Below the pieces are notes generated by a model. The model ran no database searches. It was given only the letters and a program-made list of their open reading frames with translations, and was not told the origin of the DNA. 24,403 bases of DNA. Source: JAICNR01 sp035699465. GTDB lineage: Bacteria > Gemmatimonadota > Gemmatimonadetes > JACCXV01 > JAHWKZ01. Positions 15,113-23,884 of the stretch are shown here, piece after piece (position 1 is the first letter of the stretch; every line of letters starts with the position of its first letter). The stretch is from positions 1-24,403 of the forward strand of contig DASSPT010000023.1 in NCBI GenBank assembly GCA_035699465.1, written 5' to 3'. Made by a program: the position numbers and the translations under genes.

Positions 15113-16482
15113 GGAATCTCTTCGATCCCGCGCGTCGCCAGGAACTCCTCCATCCGACCCTTGATGGCCGCGAGCCCGGACTCGCTGTTCCCTTCCGCGC
15201 GCAGGACGACGACCGGCTGGGTGTTCGATGCGCGCAGGAGGACCCAGCCCTCGTCGAAGGAGATCCGCACCCCGTCGATGTCGACGATGTCGTACCGCCT
15301 ACCGAACGTCTCCCTGGCCTCCTCGACGAGCTTCCACTTCCTGTCCTCGGTGGTCTCGATCCGCACTTCGGGAGTCGACGGGTAGCTCGCGAGCGAATCC
15401 ACTATCTCCGCCAGGGACGATTCCGACTTCGAGACGATCTCGCACAGCTTGCACGCCCCGTAGATGGCGTCGTCGAATCCCCAGTAATCGTCGAAGAAGA
15501 AGAGGTGCCCGCTCATCTCCCCGCCGAAGGGAATGCCCTCCTCTTTCATCTTGAGCTTGGCGTGGCTGTGACCGGTCTTCCACATGAACGGAACGCCGCC
15601 GTGGGCGCGGATGTCCTCCTCGAGGGCGCGCGAGGACTTGACGTCGAAGAGGATCCTGGCGCCCGGCGTGCGCTCCAGCTGCTCCCGCGCGAACACCGCG
15701 GTCAGCTGGTCGCCGCGGACGAGTCGTCCGGTCGCGTCGACGGCACCGATCCGGTCGCAGTCTCCGTCGAGCCCGATTCCCATCTCCGCTCCGACCTCGA
15801 CGACGCGCTTGCGGAGGTCGACGACGTTCGCGTCGACGGTAGGGTCCGGATGGTGGTTGGGAAAGGTGCCGTCGACATCGTCGTAGAGGCGGTCGACGCT
15901 GGCCCCGATCCGCTCGAGCAGATCGCCGGCGAACAGAGCGCCGCAGGCGTTGGCGGGATCGAGGACGAGCCGGACCTCGCGGGCCAGTCTCACCTTGGAT
16001 GTCACCATGTCGCAGTAGTCTTCGGTGACGGGACGCTCCTCCACCGATCCGGCGCCCGACGCGAAGTCGTCGCTCTCGATCAGTAGCCGGACCCCCTGGA
16101 TCTCCTCGCCGGAGAGGGGGAGATCGCGGTACCCCAGCTTGAACCCGTTGTACTCGGGAGGATTGTGACTGCCGGTGATCATCACCCCCCCGTCGGTGGC
16201 GAGACGGTGACAGGCGTAGTAGAGGACGGGGGTCGGTACGAGGCCCACGTCGAGGACCCGTGCGCCCGCCGCCACCATGCCTTCGGTCAGGGAATCCCGC
16301 AGCCGCCTGGACGACGGCCGCACGTCCCAGCCGAGGGCGAGCGTGACCCGGTCCGAACCGGTCTGGCGCCGCATGAAGGTCGCGAACGCGCGGCCCAGGG
16401 AGCGTACGAGATCGTCGGACAGATCCTCGTCGACGAGTCCGCGAACGTCGTACTCGCGAAAGATCCGGGCGGGGGTTTTCAT
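15100..16482 (-). CDS. Phosphomannomutase/phosphoglucomutase (AlgC-type alpha-D-phosphohexomutase)
   Basis: A 460-residue enzyme that interconverts hexose 6- and 1-phosphates for nucleotide-sugar, polysaccharide and lipopolysaccharide precursors. The catalytic phosphoserine is Ser105 in TGSHNPPEYNG. The metal-binding loop GLDGDCDRIGA supplies Asp239, Asp241 and Asp243, the sugar-binding loop GGEMSGH is at 320-326, and the C-terminal phosphate-binding RASNTQP is at 417-423. It begins FREYDVRG, as in AlgC/ManB. The ATG at 16482 lacks a strong Shine-Dalgarno sequence; the open frame upstream to 17514 is antisense to mutY and has no mutase similarity. Motifs alone do not separate mannose from glucose preference. 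It is divergent from mutY over about 75 bases and heads the pmm-UPF0182-cls run. Confidence 0.95.
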   Translation of the reverse strand: MKTPARIFREYDVRGLVDEDLSDDLVRSLGRAFATFMRRQTGSDRVTLALGWDVRPSSRRLRDSLTEGMVAAGARVLDVGLVPTPVLYYACHRLATDGGVMITGSHNPPEYNGFKLGYRDLPLSGEEIQGVRLLIESDDFASGAGSVEERPVTEDYCDMVTSKVRLAREVRLVLDPANACGALFAGDLLERIGASVDRLYDDVDGTFPNHHPDPTVDANVVDLRKRVVEVGAEMGIGLDGDCDRIGAVDATGRLVRGDQLTAVFAREQLERTPGARILFDVKSSRALEEDIRAHGGVPFMWKTGHSHAKLKMKEEGIPFGGEMSGHLFFFDDYWGFDDAIYGACKLCEIVSKSESSLAEIVDSLASYPSTPEVRIETTEDRKWKLVEEARETFGRRYDIVDIDGVRISFDEGWVLLRASNTQPVVVLRAEGNSESGLAAIKGRMEEFLATRGIEEIPWGG

Positions 16483-16557
16483 CGGCTCGCGAAGGTAACC
16501 CGGCCCCTGGCGGCCTACAACTTGAAGCGCCCGCTCGGCGTGCCGATCTTCGGCGCC

Positions 16558-17634
16558 GTGGCCCCGCACATCGAGGATCTCTCGCGCGCGCTGCTCGCGT
16601 GGTTCGACGGCGCTCTGCGCGATCTGCCGTGGCGGCGGGATCGCGATCCCTATCGCGTCTGGATCTCGGAGATCATGCTCCAGCAGACGCGCGTCGAGAC
16701 CGTGATTCCCCGCTTCGAGCGGTGGCTGGCGCGCTTCCCCACTCTGACGTCGCTCGCCGAGGCGGAGATCGACGAGGTTCTCTCGGAGTGGGAGGGCCTG
16801 GGCTACTATTCGCGCGCCCGGAACCTCCATGCGGCGGCGCGCATGGTGCGTGAGCGCCCGGGCGGCGGGCTGCCCGACACGCCCGAGGAACTCCGCGCGC
16901 TGCCCGGAGTCGGGGAGTACACGGCCGGGGCGATCGCTTCGATCGCATTCGACAGGACCGAGCCGGCGATCGACGTCAACGCCCGGCGCGTGCTGTCGCG
17001 GCTCTTCGACCTCGCCGACCCCACCCCGTCCGAGCTGCGGGAGCGCGCCGCGGCGATCATGCCCCGCGAGCGCCCCGGGGACTTCAACCAGGCGCTTATC
17101 GAGCTGGGCGCGACCGTCTGCCGGGCGCGATCCCCACGCTGCGCCGGGTGCCCGCTCTCCGCCACGTGCCGCGCGCGATCGCGCGGGACCCTCGCCGAGC
17201 GGCCCGGCCGCGCGCGGCGGCTCAGGGTCCCGACCTTCGAACTGGGAGTCGCGGTGGTGGTCTCCCCGGGGGGCCGCACGCTCATGGCGCGGCGTTCCGA
17301 GAACCGGATGCTGGGAGGCATGTGGGAGTTCCCGAGCCGCGAGGTCGAGCCCGGCGAAGACGCAGGCTCCGCGGCCGAGCGCGCGGCCGCCGCGCTGCTG
17401 GACGCCGCGCGCGTCCGCCCGCTGGCCGAGGTCACGCACGCCTACTCGCATCGCCGCCACGTCTACCGCGCGTTCCTGTTCGAATCGGAGGCCGAGTCCG
17501 CCCCGGACGCGCAAGCCGTGGCGGCGGGCGGTTGGACGGCCGCATCCTGGGAGGATCCCGATCCCGCCCGCCGTGCTCTCCCCGCGGCCCAGCGGAGGAT
17601 CGCGCGCGCGCTCGCCGAGCTCGTCCCGTGCTGA
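16558..17634 (+). CDS. mutY: A/G-specific adenine glycosylase
   Basis: A base-excision repair enzyme of about 358 residues that removes adenine mispaired with 8-oxoguanine. Numbered from the GTG at 16558, Glu38 lies in SEIMLQQTR, the helix-hairpin-helix is LPGVGEYTAGAI (115-126) and the catalytic Asp139 is in AIDVNARRVLSR. The 4Fe-4S ligands are Cys188, Cys195, Cys198 and Cys204 (C-x6-C-x2-C-x5-C). The C-terminal NUDIX-like domain (from about 226: LGVAVVV..., GGMWEFPSREVEPGE) recognises 8-oxoguanine. The start is uncertain. GTG 16558 gives MAPHIEDLSRALLAW; GTG 16540 and TTG 16522 are also in frame, and none has a good ribosome site. It leads a plus-strand repair operon and overlaps addB by 7 bases. 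Confidence 0.93.
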   Translation: MAPHIEDLSRALLAWFDGALRDLPWRRDRDPYRVWISEIMLQQTRVETVIPRFERWLARFPTLTSLAEAEIDEVLSEWEGLGYYSRARNLHAAARMVRERPGGGLPDTPEELRALPGVGEYTAGAIASIAFDRTEPAIDVNARRVLSRLFDLADPTPSELRERAAAIMPRERPGDFNQALIELGATVCRARSPRCAGCPLSATCRARSRGTLAERPGRARRLRVPTFELGVAVVVSPGGRTLMARRSENRMLGGMWEFPSREVEPGEDAGSAAERAAAALLDAARVRPLAEVTHAYSHRRHVYRAFLFESEAESAPDAQAVAAGGWTAASWEDPDPARRALPAAQRRIARALAELVPC

Positions 17635-20477
17635 TCGTCGTCCCCTCGCGACGCGTCGCCGCGCGGATAGTCGACGCGTTCATGGCGGGGTCGGCCGGAA
17701 ATGGAGCGGGGCTGGGGTCACGCGCCGCCTGGACTTCGGACGTGGTCACGATTCCCGAGCTCCTCGACCGGATCCTCACCGCGCAACCAGAGCCGCGCGC
17801 TCGCCTGACCGACCTCGCGGCGAGCTATCTGGTGGACGACATCGTCGAAGCCCTGGAACCCGAGGTGCGCCGCCTGTTCGGTCCGGGAGCCGAGGGCCCC
17901 GGGGCCTCACGGGCGATAGGCGCCGCGATCCGCGAGATCCGCGGGGCGGGTCTCCGAGCCGCAGACCTGGTGCCCGCCGTCGTCGGCAATCGACGCCTCC
18001 AGGCTCTCGCCGCGACGCTCGACGCGTTCGAACGGCGTCTCGAGGCTCTCGCCCGCTGGGACGAGGCCGACGCGCTGCGTGCCGCCATCTCCATCGTGCG
18101 CGCAGGGGCCTGGCCGTTGTCGAAGCTGGACGCTTTCGAGGTCACGGGCCTGTACGACGTGAGTCCGCTCCAGGGAGAGCTCCTGGTCGCGGTCTCGCTC
18201 CGCGCCGAGCGGGTGCGGGTGAGGATCCCCTTCCAGCCCGACGACCCGGACGCCACCGCGTACGCGTATCCGTTCGTCCACCGGTGGGAGCGAGTGAACG
18301 ATCCCGCGCTCGACATCGAGATCGTGTATCCCGAGCCGGAGGATGCGCCACGAAGGGTGCGGTTCGCCGTCCCCAACCATCCCACCGAGGAAGCGCGCCA
18401 AGTGGCCGACTGGGCGCGCGCCAGGATCGACGCGGGTAGCCGCCCCGAGGAGATCTCCATCGTCCTGGCCGGAGGCGCCGCCAATGCCCGGCGGGTCGCC
18501 CGCGAGCTGTCGCGGCGCGGCATCGAGCACCATGCGCGCAGGGCCGCGCTCCTGACCGAGACTCCTACGTTCGCCACCGCGATGCTTCCCTTCCGCCTCA
18601 TCGAGGAAGGGTTTCGCCGCGCGGACGTAGAGGCGTGGATCGCATCGCCCCTGACGGGCCGGCTCGATGCCGCGGCGCTTCTGCCCTACGTCCGCCGCGG
18701 CCCGGCATCCGGGGGCCCGTCGGCCGAATGGGGACGCGCGATCCTGGAGGTCCGCGGAGAGAGCGCGAAGGCGCTGAATCAGGTGCTCCAGCGTGTCGAG
18801 GCGCTGGGGCGCGCCGAGCGCCCGCCGGTCGAGTTCTGGGCCGCGTACGCGGACGCGCTTTCCGCGGCGGGCATCGAGCAGGCCGAAGGCGATCCCGGAT
18901 GGGAGGCGTGGCGCACGGCGCTCCGCGACCTCCGTGACGGCCTCGAAGCCATGGGCCGCTGGAATGGTCCACCCATGGGATGGCGGTTCCATCGGCGAAG
19001 GCTCCTGGATGCGATCTCCGATCGGCGCGAGCGTCTCGGGCGGCCGGGGAGAGGCGTGGCGCTCCTGACTCCTCGGGACGGCCGCGCGCTTCGCTTCCGC
19101 CATACCGCGGTGATCGGCCTGTCGCGCGGATCCCTGATTGGCCGCGATGCCGCCGCACAGGTATTCGGCGACCGCGAGCGCCGGGCGCTCAACGACATCG
19201 CCGGCGCGCGCATCTTCCGGCTGTCCGCCGAAGCGGCGCGCGAAGGCGCGCTGCTTCTCGCCGAGCGCCGGCGCGAGACCGCGGAGGAGCTCTTCCTCAG
19301 CTGCCCCCTGGAGAACGACGACTCCACTCCCCTGCTCCCCGCCCTCGAGTACGAGGCGGCGCGCCGCCCCGCAGACCTAACGCCGGTCGAGGACTCCGCT
19401 ACGGTGGACGCCCCCGCGTGGCGGCTGGTACGCGGAGCGGACGCGGTGGCGCGGCTGCAGGCGATCGAGCGCGACCGGGCGCTATTCCTGTCGCGCGACC
19501 AGGACGCGCGGCGCGGACAGGGTGGCGCGTACGACGGAACGTTCCGTGCGGAGCGCGCCCAGGCGCTCCTCGCGCTCGTGCCCGAGGGCCCCCTCGGGCG
19601 GTGGTCGGCCTCGCAGCTCGAGAGCTGGCGGCAGTGTCCGCATCAGTTCTTCCAGCGCTACGTGCTGCGGCTGAAGCGTCCGGACGAAAGCCCCGTGGAA
19701 GCCGAGGCGAGCGCGGTCGGCATCCTCGTCCACCGCGCGCTCAACGTCCTCTACGAAGAGGGACCTGGCGCGGTTCCGGCGGATCTGGAGAGCGTCGAGG
19801 CCATCCTGGCGGCCGCCGAGGACGCCGTCGACGTCGCGCTGCGCGGCGATCCCGCGGTATGGGCGGCGACGCGCCGCCGCACCGCGGCCGAGCTCGTCGC
19901 GTATCTGCGGCACGTGGCCGCCAAGCATCCACCCGGATCGGGCGAGCGGTCGCTGGCATTCGAGCTGGGGTTCGGGCTCGACGAGGACGGTTCGCCGGCG
20001 GTCGAGATCGAGACCGTCCACGGCAGAGTGGAGCTCCGCGGCCGCCTCGACCGACTCGACCACGACGAGGCGAGCGGAGCGCTCCACGTTCTCGACTACA
20101 AGCACAGCAAGCGGCGGAAGAGCCATCAGGACGCGGTGGACGAGAGTATCTGCGGCATCGACCGCTTCCAGCTCTATGCCTACTTCCTTGCCGCGGTCGA
20201 ATGGGCCGCGCGCGAGGGACTGAACAAGCCGCCCGCGATCACGGGTGCCATCCACTGCATCCGCGAGCCGCGGGTTCTCGGCTCCCTGAGGGCGCCCGCG
20301 ACGGAGGAGATCCGGGAGCGAATCGCGGCCGCGATCGAGGACGCTCTGGACGGCCGATACGACCCCTCGCCGCGGGACCGCGACGTCTGCGGATACTGCG
20401 ACTTCCGCCGCTCGTGCCGGATCGCGCTCGTGGCGCCGGGAGATCCCGCCTCGATCGAGACCGAGGAGGAGGCGTGA
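17628..20477 (+). CDS. addB: AddB-like ATP-dependent nuclease subunit with Fe-S PD-(D/E)XK domain
   Basis: A 949-residue partner of AddA in double-strand end processing for RecA-dependent recombination. The N-terminal two thirds look like an inactivated helicase: it starts MLIVVPSRRVAARI and has no Walker A motif. The C-terminal nuclease has His702 (GILVHRAL), Asp808 (GRLDRLD) and the DYK motif Asp823-x-Lys825. Cys670 (SWRQCPHQFF) with Cys921, Cys924 and Cys930 (CGYCDFRRSC) gives the C...C-x2-C-x5-C pattern known in AddB, where it holds a 4Fe-4S staple. The GTG start at 17628 overlaps the mutY stop, and the stop overlaps the addA start (GTGA). It is shorter than the roughly 1160-residue Bacillus AddB, closer to the compact AddB forms of Gram-negative bacteria. 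Confidence 0.88.
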   Translation: MLIVVPSRRVAARIVDAFMAGSAGNGAGLGSRAAWTSDVVTIPELLDRILTAQPEPRARLTDLAASYLVDDIVEALEPEVRRLFGPGAEGPGASRAIGAAIREIRGAGLRAADLVPAVVGNRRLQALAATLDAFERRLEALARWDEADALRAAISIVRAGAWPLSKLDAFEVTGLYDVSPLQGELLVAVSLRAERVRVRIPFQPDDPDATAYAYPFVHRWERVNDPALDIEIVYPEPEDAPRRVRFAVPNHPTEEARQVADWARARIDAGSRPEEISIVLAGGAANARRVARELSRRGIEHHARRAALLTETPTFATAMLPFRLIEEGFRRADVEAWIASPLTGRLDAAALLPYVRRGPASGGPSAEWGRAILEVRGESAKALNQVLQRVEALGRAERPPVEFWAAYADALSAAGIEQAEGDPGWEAWRTALRDLRDGLEAMGRWNGPPMGWRFHRRRLLDAISDRRERLGRPGRGVALLTPRDGRALRFRHTAVIGLSRGSLIGRDAAAQVFGDRERRALNDIAGARIFRLSAEAAREGALLLAERRRETAEELFLSCPLENDDSTPLLPALEYEAARRPADLTPVEDSATVDAPAWRLVRGADAVARLQAIERDRALFLSRDQDARRGQGGAYDGTFRAERAQALLALVPEGPLGRWSASQLESWRQCPHQFFQRYVLRLKRPDESPVEAEASAVGILVHRALNVLYEEGPGAVPADLESVEAILAAAEDAVDVALRGDPAVWAATRRRTAAELVAYLRHVAAKHPPGSGERSLAFELGFGLDEDGSPAVEIETVHGRVELRGRLDRLDHDEASGALHVLDYKHSKRRKSHQDAVDESICGIDRFQLYAYFLAAVEWAAREGLNKPPAITGAIHCIREPRVLGSLRAPATEEIRERIAAAIEDALDGRYDPSPRDRDVCGYCDFRRSCRIALVAPGDPASIETEEEA

Positions 20478-23400
20478 GCGCCGGCCCGGGCCGAGTGCCA
20501 GGGGATCAGCTGGACCTCGACTTCGGGGTGGAGCCGCGCGGCATCGCCACATGCGCGACCGCCGACGCGCCCACCGACGCGGGAAACGAGCCGTCGCCCG
20601 CCGGCATCCCGAGCGACGAACAGCGCGCCGTGATCGCGTTCGAGACGGATCTCGTCGTAACCGCCGGAGCGGGTTCCGGCAAGACACGCACGCTGGTCGA
20701 TCTCTACACGCGGATCCTCGACGAGCCACGGCTGGTGGGTGCGGAGTCCATCGGCCCGCGCGAGATCCTCTGTCTAACGTTCACGGAGCGCGCGGCCCGC
20801 GAGCTGCAGGAGCGGATCCGCGCGGGGATCGCGGACCCCGATACGCTGCGCGAGCTCGAGTCGGCTCCCGTGACCACCTTCCACGGCTGGTGCGCGGGCC
20901 TCCTGCGCGATCACCCGCTCGAGGCGGGTGTCGACCCGCGCTTCGCGATCCTGAGCGAGGAGGCCGCCGACGAGCTCCTCCACCGGACGACCGTCGAGAC
21001 CCTGCGCTCCCGGCTCGCTTCCGATCCAGCCGCGCGTCAAGCCGTCGAGATCCTGGGCCTCCGGGAGTCGAGCGCGCGGATCGCGGCGCTCGTCCGGGAT
21101 CTCCGCACCGCCGGGTGGAGCCGGACGCGCCCGATCGAGCGCTTCGAGGAACGGCTCGCCGAGCTCGAGCGGGAGATCTCCGGTGCTCTACCCGGGCGGG
21201 TCGCCGCGGCCGCCGCGGAGCTCCTGGCGGCCGCCCGCTCCGCATCGCTGACCCCCAAGGCACGGGCGTTCCTGACCGCATACGAGGAAGCCGTCGGCGC
21301 CTGGGGATCCGACCCTTCCGCCGGCGCCGAAGAGGCGCTCCGCGAAGCCGCGCGCGCCCCGAGCCGGACCTGGCGCTTCCATGACGCGACGCCTCTCCGC
21401 CACGCGGTAGTCGCGGCGATCGACGGGCTCCGCGCCGCGCGGAGCGAGATCGAGCACCGCTTCCAGCTCGGCGTATGGCCCGCGCTCGCAGTTTCCGTGC
21501 GCGACGCCTACCGGGCGGCGCGGGCGGCGCGACACGCGCTGGACTACGACGACTTGCTCCTCAAGTCGCGCGCGCTCCTTCTGGGCGACTCCGAGGTCCT
21601 GGAGGGATTTCGCGGGCGGATGCGCGTGGTGCTGGTCGACGAGCACCAGGACACCGACCCCGTCCAGCACGACATCCTGCGCCTCGTGGTCGGTGACGAT
21701 GCGCTGGCCGGCGCTGCGCGTCCCGGGGGGATCCGCTGGTGCGTGGTCGGCGACTCCCAGCAGTCGATCTACGGGTTTCGCGGGGCCACGGTAGAGGCCT
21801 TCGAGCGGCTGGCGCGCGCCGCCGCAGCTCGGGGGGCCCGCCGTCCGCTGGCCACCAACTACCGGGCGCGGCCCGAGCTGATCGAGTTCCTGAACGCGTT
21901 CTTCCCCGGGGTGCTGATCGGCGGCGAGCGCGAGGACGACATCGGCTATCTCCCGCAGAGGCCCGCGCGTCCCGCCAGGGGTGGATTGTGCGTGGAGGTC
22001 CTGCACCCCGGCGACGCCGCTCCGGCTGCCGCAAAGGCCCGCGAGATCGAAGCGCGCTCCCTGGCCGCGCGGATCGCCGCCGCCTGCGAGCCCGACGGTC
22101 CGGAGTCGATTCGCGTCGAGGATCGCCGCACGGGCGAGGAACGGACGGCCAGGCCGGGGGACGTCGTCGTCCTGCTCAGGAGATTGACCCAGGTCGAGCC
22201 CTACCGCCGCGCGCTCGAGGGGGTCGGTCTCGAGTCGATCGTGGTCGGCGGCAGCGGTTTCTACAACCGGCAGGAGGTGTACGACGTGCTATCTGCCCTC
22301 CAGGCGGCGCTCCTTCCCTTCGACCCCATCCCGCTCGTCGGCTTCCTGCGCTCTCCCATGGTCGGCCTGGCAGACGACGCGATCTGGGCGCTGCTCACCG
22401 GCTGGTCCCATCGGGATGGGCCGCTCCTTCCCCGGCTCCAGACGGTGGCGGCGTCTGGCGGCGGCCTCGCTGACGAGGAGTCCGCCGCGCTCGCGGACGG
22501 GCTGGACGTCCTCGCCGAGCTCCGGCAGCGAGCCGACCACGAGCCGCCGGCGGACGTCGTCGGCTGGCTCGTCGACCGGACCGGATATGCGGCTGTCATC
22601 GACGCCCTCCCCGATCGCGTGCAGCGGCGCGCGAACCTGGACCGGCTCCTGACGCTCGCCGAGCGCGCTCCATCCGAGGGCGCGGTCCTCCTCTCGGATT
22701 GGATCGCGCTCCTCAAGAGGCGCGTCGAGCGCCCACCCCGTGAGCGCGACGCGTCGCTGCCCGAAGCCGGTGACCGCGTGCGCGTCATGACCATCCACCA
22801 ATCCAAGGGGCTGGAGTTCCCGATCGTCGCGCTGGCGGACATCGGCGGTAAGATGCCGGAGGGCCTTGGAGGCGTGGCCTTCGATCCGGATCTCGGCGTG
22901 GTCTCCAAGTGGTGGGAGGACGCCGGCGTCGAGGGCGAGCCGACGCTCGGGTACCATGCGGCGAAGCAAGCCGCGGCGCGACGCGAGCGAGCCGAGGAAG
23001 GACGGCTCCTCTACGTCGCTGCCACACGCGCTAGGGAGCACCTCATCCTGTCGGCGGGGGCGACCGATCACTGGTGGTTCGCGCGGGTGCGGGAGTTCGT
23101 CGCGTCGGAGCCGGGCGCGGCGCTCGCGCGCGCTTCGGCCCTCGACGTCTGGCTGCCTCGCTTCGCCGCCGCCCTCGGCCAGTCGCCTCCGCTGGCGGAT
23201 CCCGGCGTGGCCGTCCTGGCGCCCCTGCCGGCGGCTCCCGGGGAGGCGAGCGCGCGCGAGATGGCGGCCCTCCTGGCGGGGGGCGCACTTCCGGCCGCGG
23301 ACTGGCCGGGCGCGCGCCCCCTGGCCGAAGAGGCCATGCGGCGAGGCGAACGCGGCCACCGGGCTCTCGAGCGAATGCCGCTGGCCGTCACCGCGGAAGA

Positions 23401-23872
23401 CGATCTCGCGGCGTGGCTCGCGGGACCCGGCGCCCTGGCGGAGCCGGAAGCGCGCGCGCTCGCCAGCTATGCCCAGCGCCGCGTGCTCCCCGACCTCCGC
23501 GGAGCGGACGATGTGGCGCGGGAGCATCCCTTCCGCTTGCGCGCTCCCGGCGGGGGCGTGGTGACCGGGGCGATCGACGTCCTCTGGCGGGACGCGGCCG
23601 GCGGATGGTGGGTCGGCGACTACAAGTTCGCTGAGGCCGACCCGACCTCGACCGCCAGACACGAGGCGCAGCTCGCGATCTACGCCCTGGCCGCCGCCGC
23701 GGCGCTGGGGCTCGAAGAGGTCGGCGGGCGACTCTGGTACGTCGACCAGGACGAGCGCCGCGACCTACGCTGGAGCGCGGCCGACCTGCGCGCGCTCGAG
23801 CGCGCGTTGGAGGAAGCGTTCGACGGGCTGCCGCTCCTCGGCCGGCCCGATCCGGAGCTCCAGGATCTCTGA
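20474..23872 (+). CDS. addA: AddA-like helicase-nuclease (UvrD/RecB superfamily 1A)
   Basis: A 1132-residue motor and nuclease subunit. After a low-complexity leader of about 50 residues come the Walker A TAGAGSGKT (Lys70), motif Ia TFTERAARELQERI, motif II Asp389-Glu-His-Gln-Asp-Thr (His in place of the more usual Phe or Tyr), motif III GDSQQSIYGFRG, motif IV TNYRARPELI, motif V TIHQSKGLEFP and motif VI LYVAATRAREHLIL. The C-terminal PD-(D/E)XK nuclease shows His962 (GERGHRAL), Asp1035 (GAIDVLW) and Asp1049-x-Lys1051 (GDYKFAE). Start GTG 20474 has GAGGAGGAGG upstream and overlaps the addB stop. Helicase and nuclease sites look intact, so the AddAB complex should be active. It ends 12 bases from the convergent DUF1579 gene. 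Confidence 0.92.
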   Translation: MSAGPGRVPGDQLDLDFGVEPRGIATCATADAPTDAGNEPSPAGIPSDEQRAVIAFETDLVVTAGAGSGKTRTLVDLYTRILDEPRLVGAESIGPREILCLTFTERAARELQERIRAGIADPDTLRELESAPVTTFHGWCAGLLRDHPLEAGVDPRFAILSEEAADELLHRTTVETLRSRLASDPAARQAVEILGLRESSARIAALVRDLRTAGWSRTRPIERFEERLAELEREISGALPGRVAAAAAELLAAARSASLTPKARAFLTAYEEAVGAWGSDPSAGAEEALREAARAPSRTWRFHDATPLRHAVVAAIDGLRAARSEIEHRFQLGVWPALAVSVRDAYRAARAARHALDYDDLLLKSRALLLGDSEVLEGFRGRMRVVLVDEHQDTDPVQHDILRLVVGDDALAGAARPGGIRWCVVGDSQQSIYGFRGATVEAFERLARAAAARGARRPLATNYRARPELIEFLNAFFPGVLIGGEREDDIGYLPQRPARPARGGLCVEVLHPGDAAPAAAKAREIEARSLAARIAAACEPDGPESIRVEDRRTGEERTARPGDVVVLLRRLTQVEPYRRALEGVGLESIVVGGSGFYNRQEVYDVLSALQAALLPFDPIPLVGFLRSPMVGLADDAIWALLTGWSHRDGPLLPRLQTVAASGGGLADEESAALADGLDVLAELRQRADHEPPADVVGWLVDRTGYAAVIDALPDRVQRRANLDRLLTLAERAPSEGAVLLSDWIALLKRRVERPPRERDASLPEAGDRVRVMTIHQSKGLEFPIVALADIGGKMPEGLGGVAFDPDLGVVSKWWEDAGVEGEPTLGYHAAKQAAARRERAEEGRLLYVAATRAREHLILSAGATDHWWFARVREFVASEPGAALARASALDVWLPRFAAALGQSPPLADPGVAVLAPLPAAPGEASAREMAALLAGGALPAADWPGARPLAEEAMRRGERGHRALERMPLAVTAEDDLAAWLAGPGALAEPEARALASYAQRRVLPDLRGADDVAREHPFRLRAPGGGVVTGAIDVLWRDAAGGWWVGDYKFAEADPTSTARHEAQLAIYALAAAAALGLEEVGGRLWYVDQDERRDLRWSAADLRALERALEEAFDGLPLLGRPDPELQDL

Positions 23873-23884
23873 CCCGCTCGGCTA

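Noticed and set aside
16483..16557. Promoters for the divergent phosphohexomutase and mutY genes
   Set aside because: The best match (TTGTAG, 16 bases, TTACCT on the minus strand) is too poor to call; nothing better is visible on the plus strand.
15100..17514. 804-residue open frame containing the phosphohexomutase
   Set aside because: The upstream half is antisense to mutY and reflects high-GC codon structure; the true enzyme starts at 16482 with the family's FREYDVRG.
18980..23872. 1630-residue frame suggesting a much longer AddA
   Set aside because: The first 498 codons lie in a different frame over addB, whose helicase-like and nuclease motifs are intact there. GTG 20474 with GAGGAGGAGG upstream is the real start.
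23873..23884. Terminator between convergent addA and DUF1579
   Set aside because: Only 12 bases separate the stops and no stem-loop with a T-run exists on either strand.
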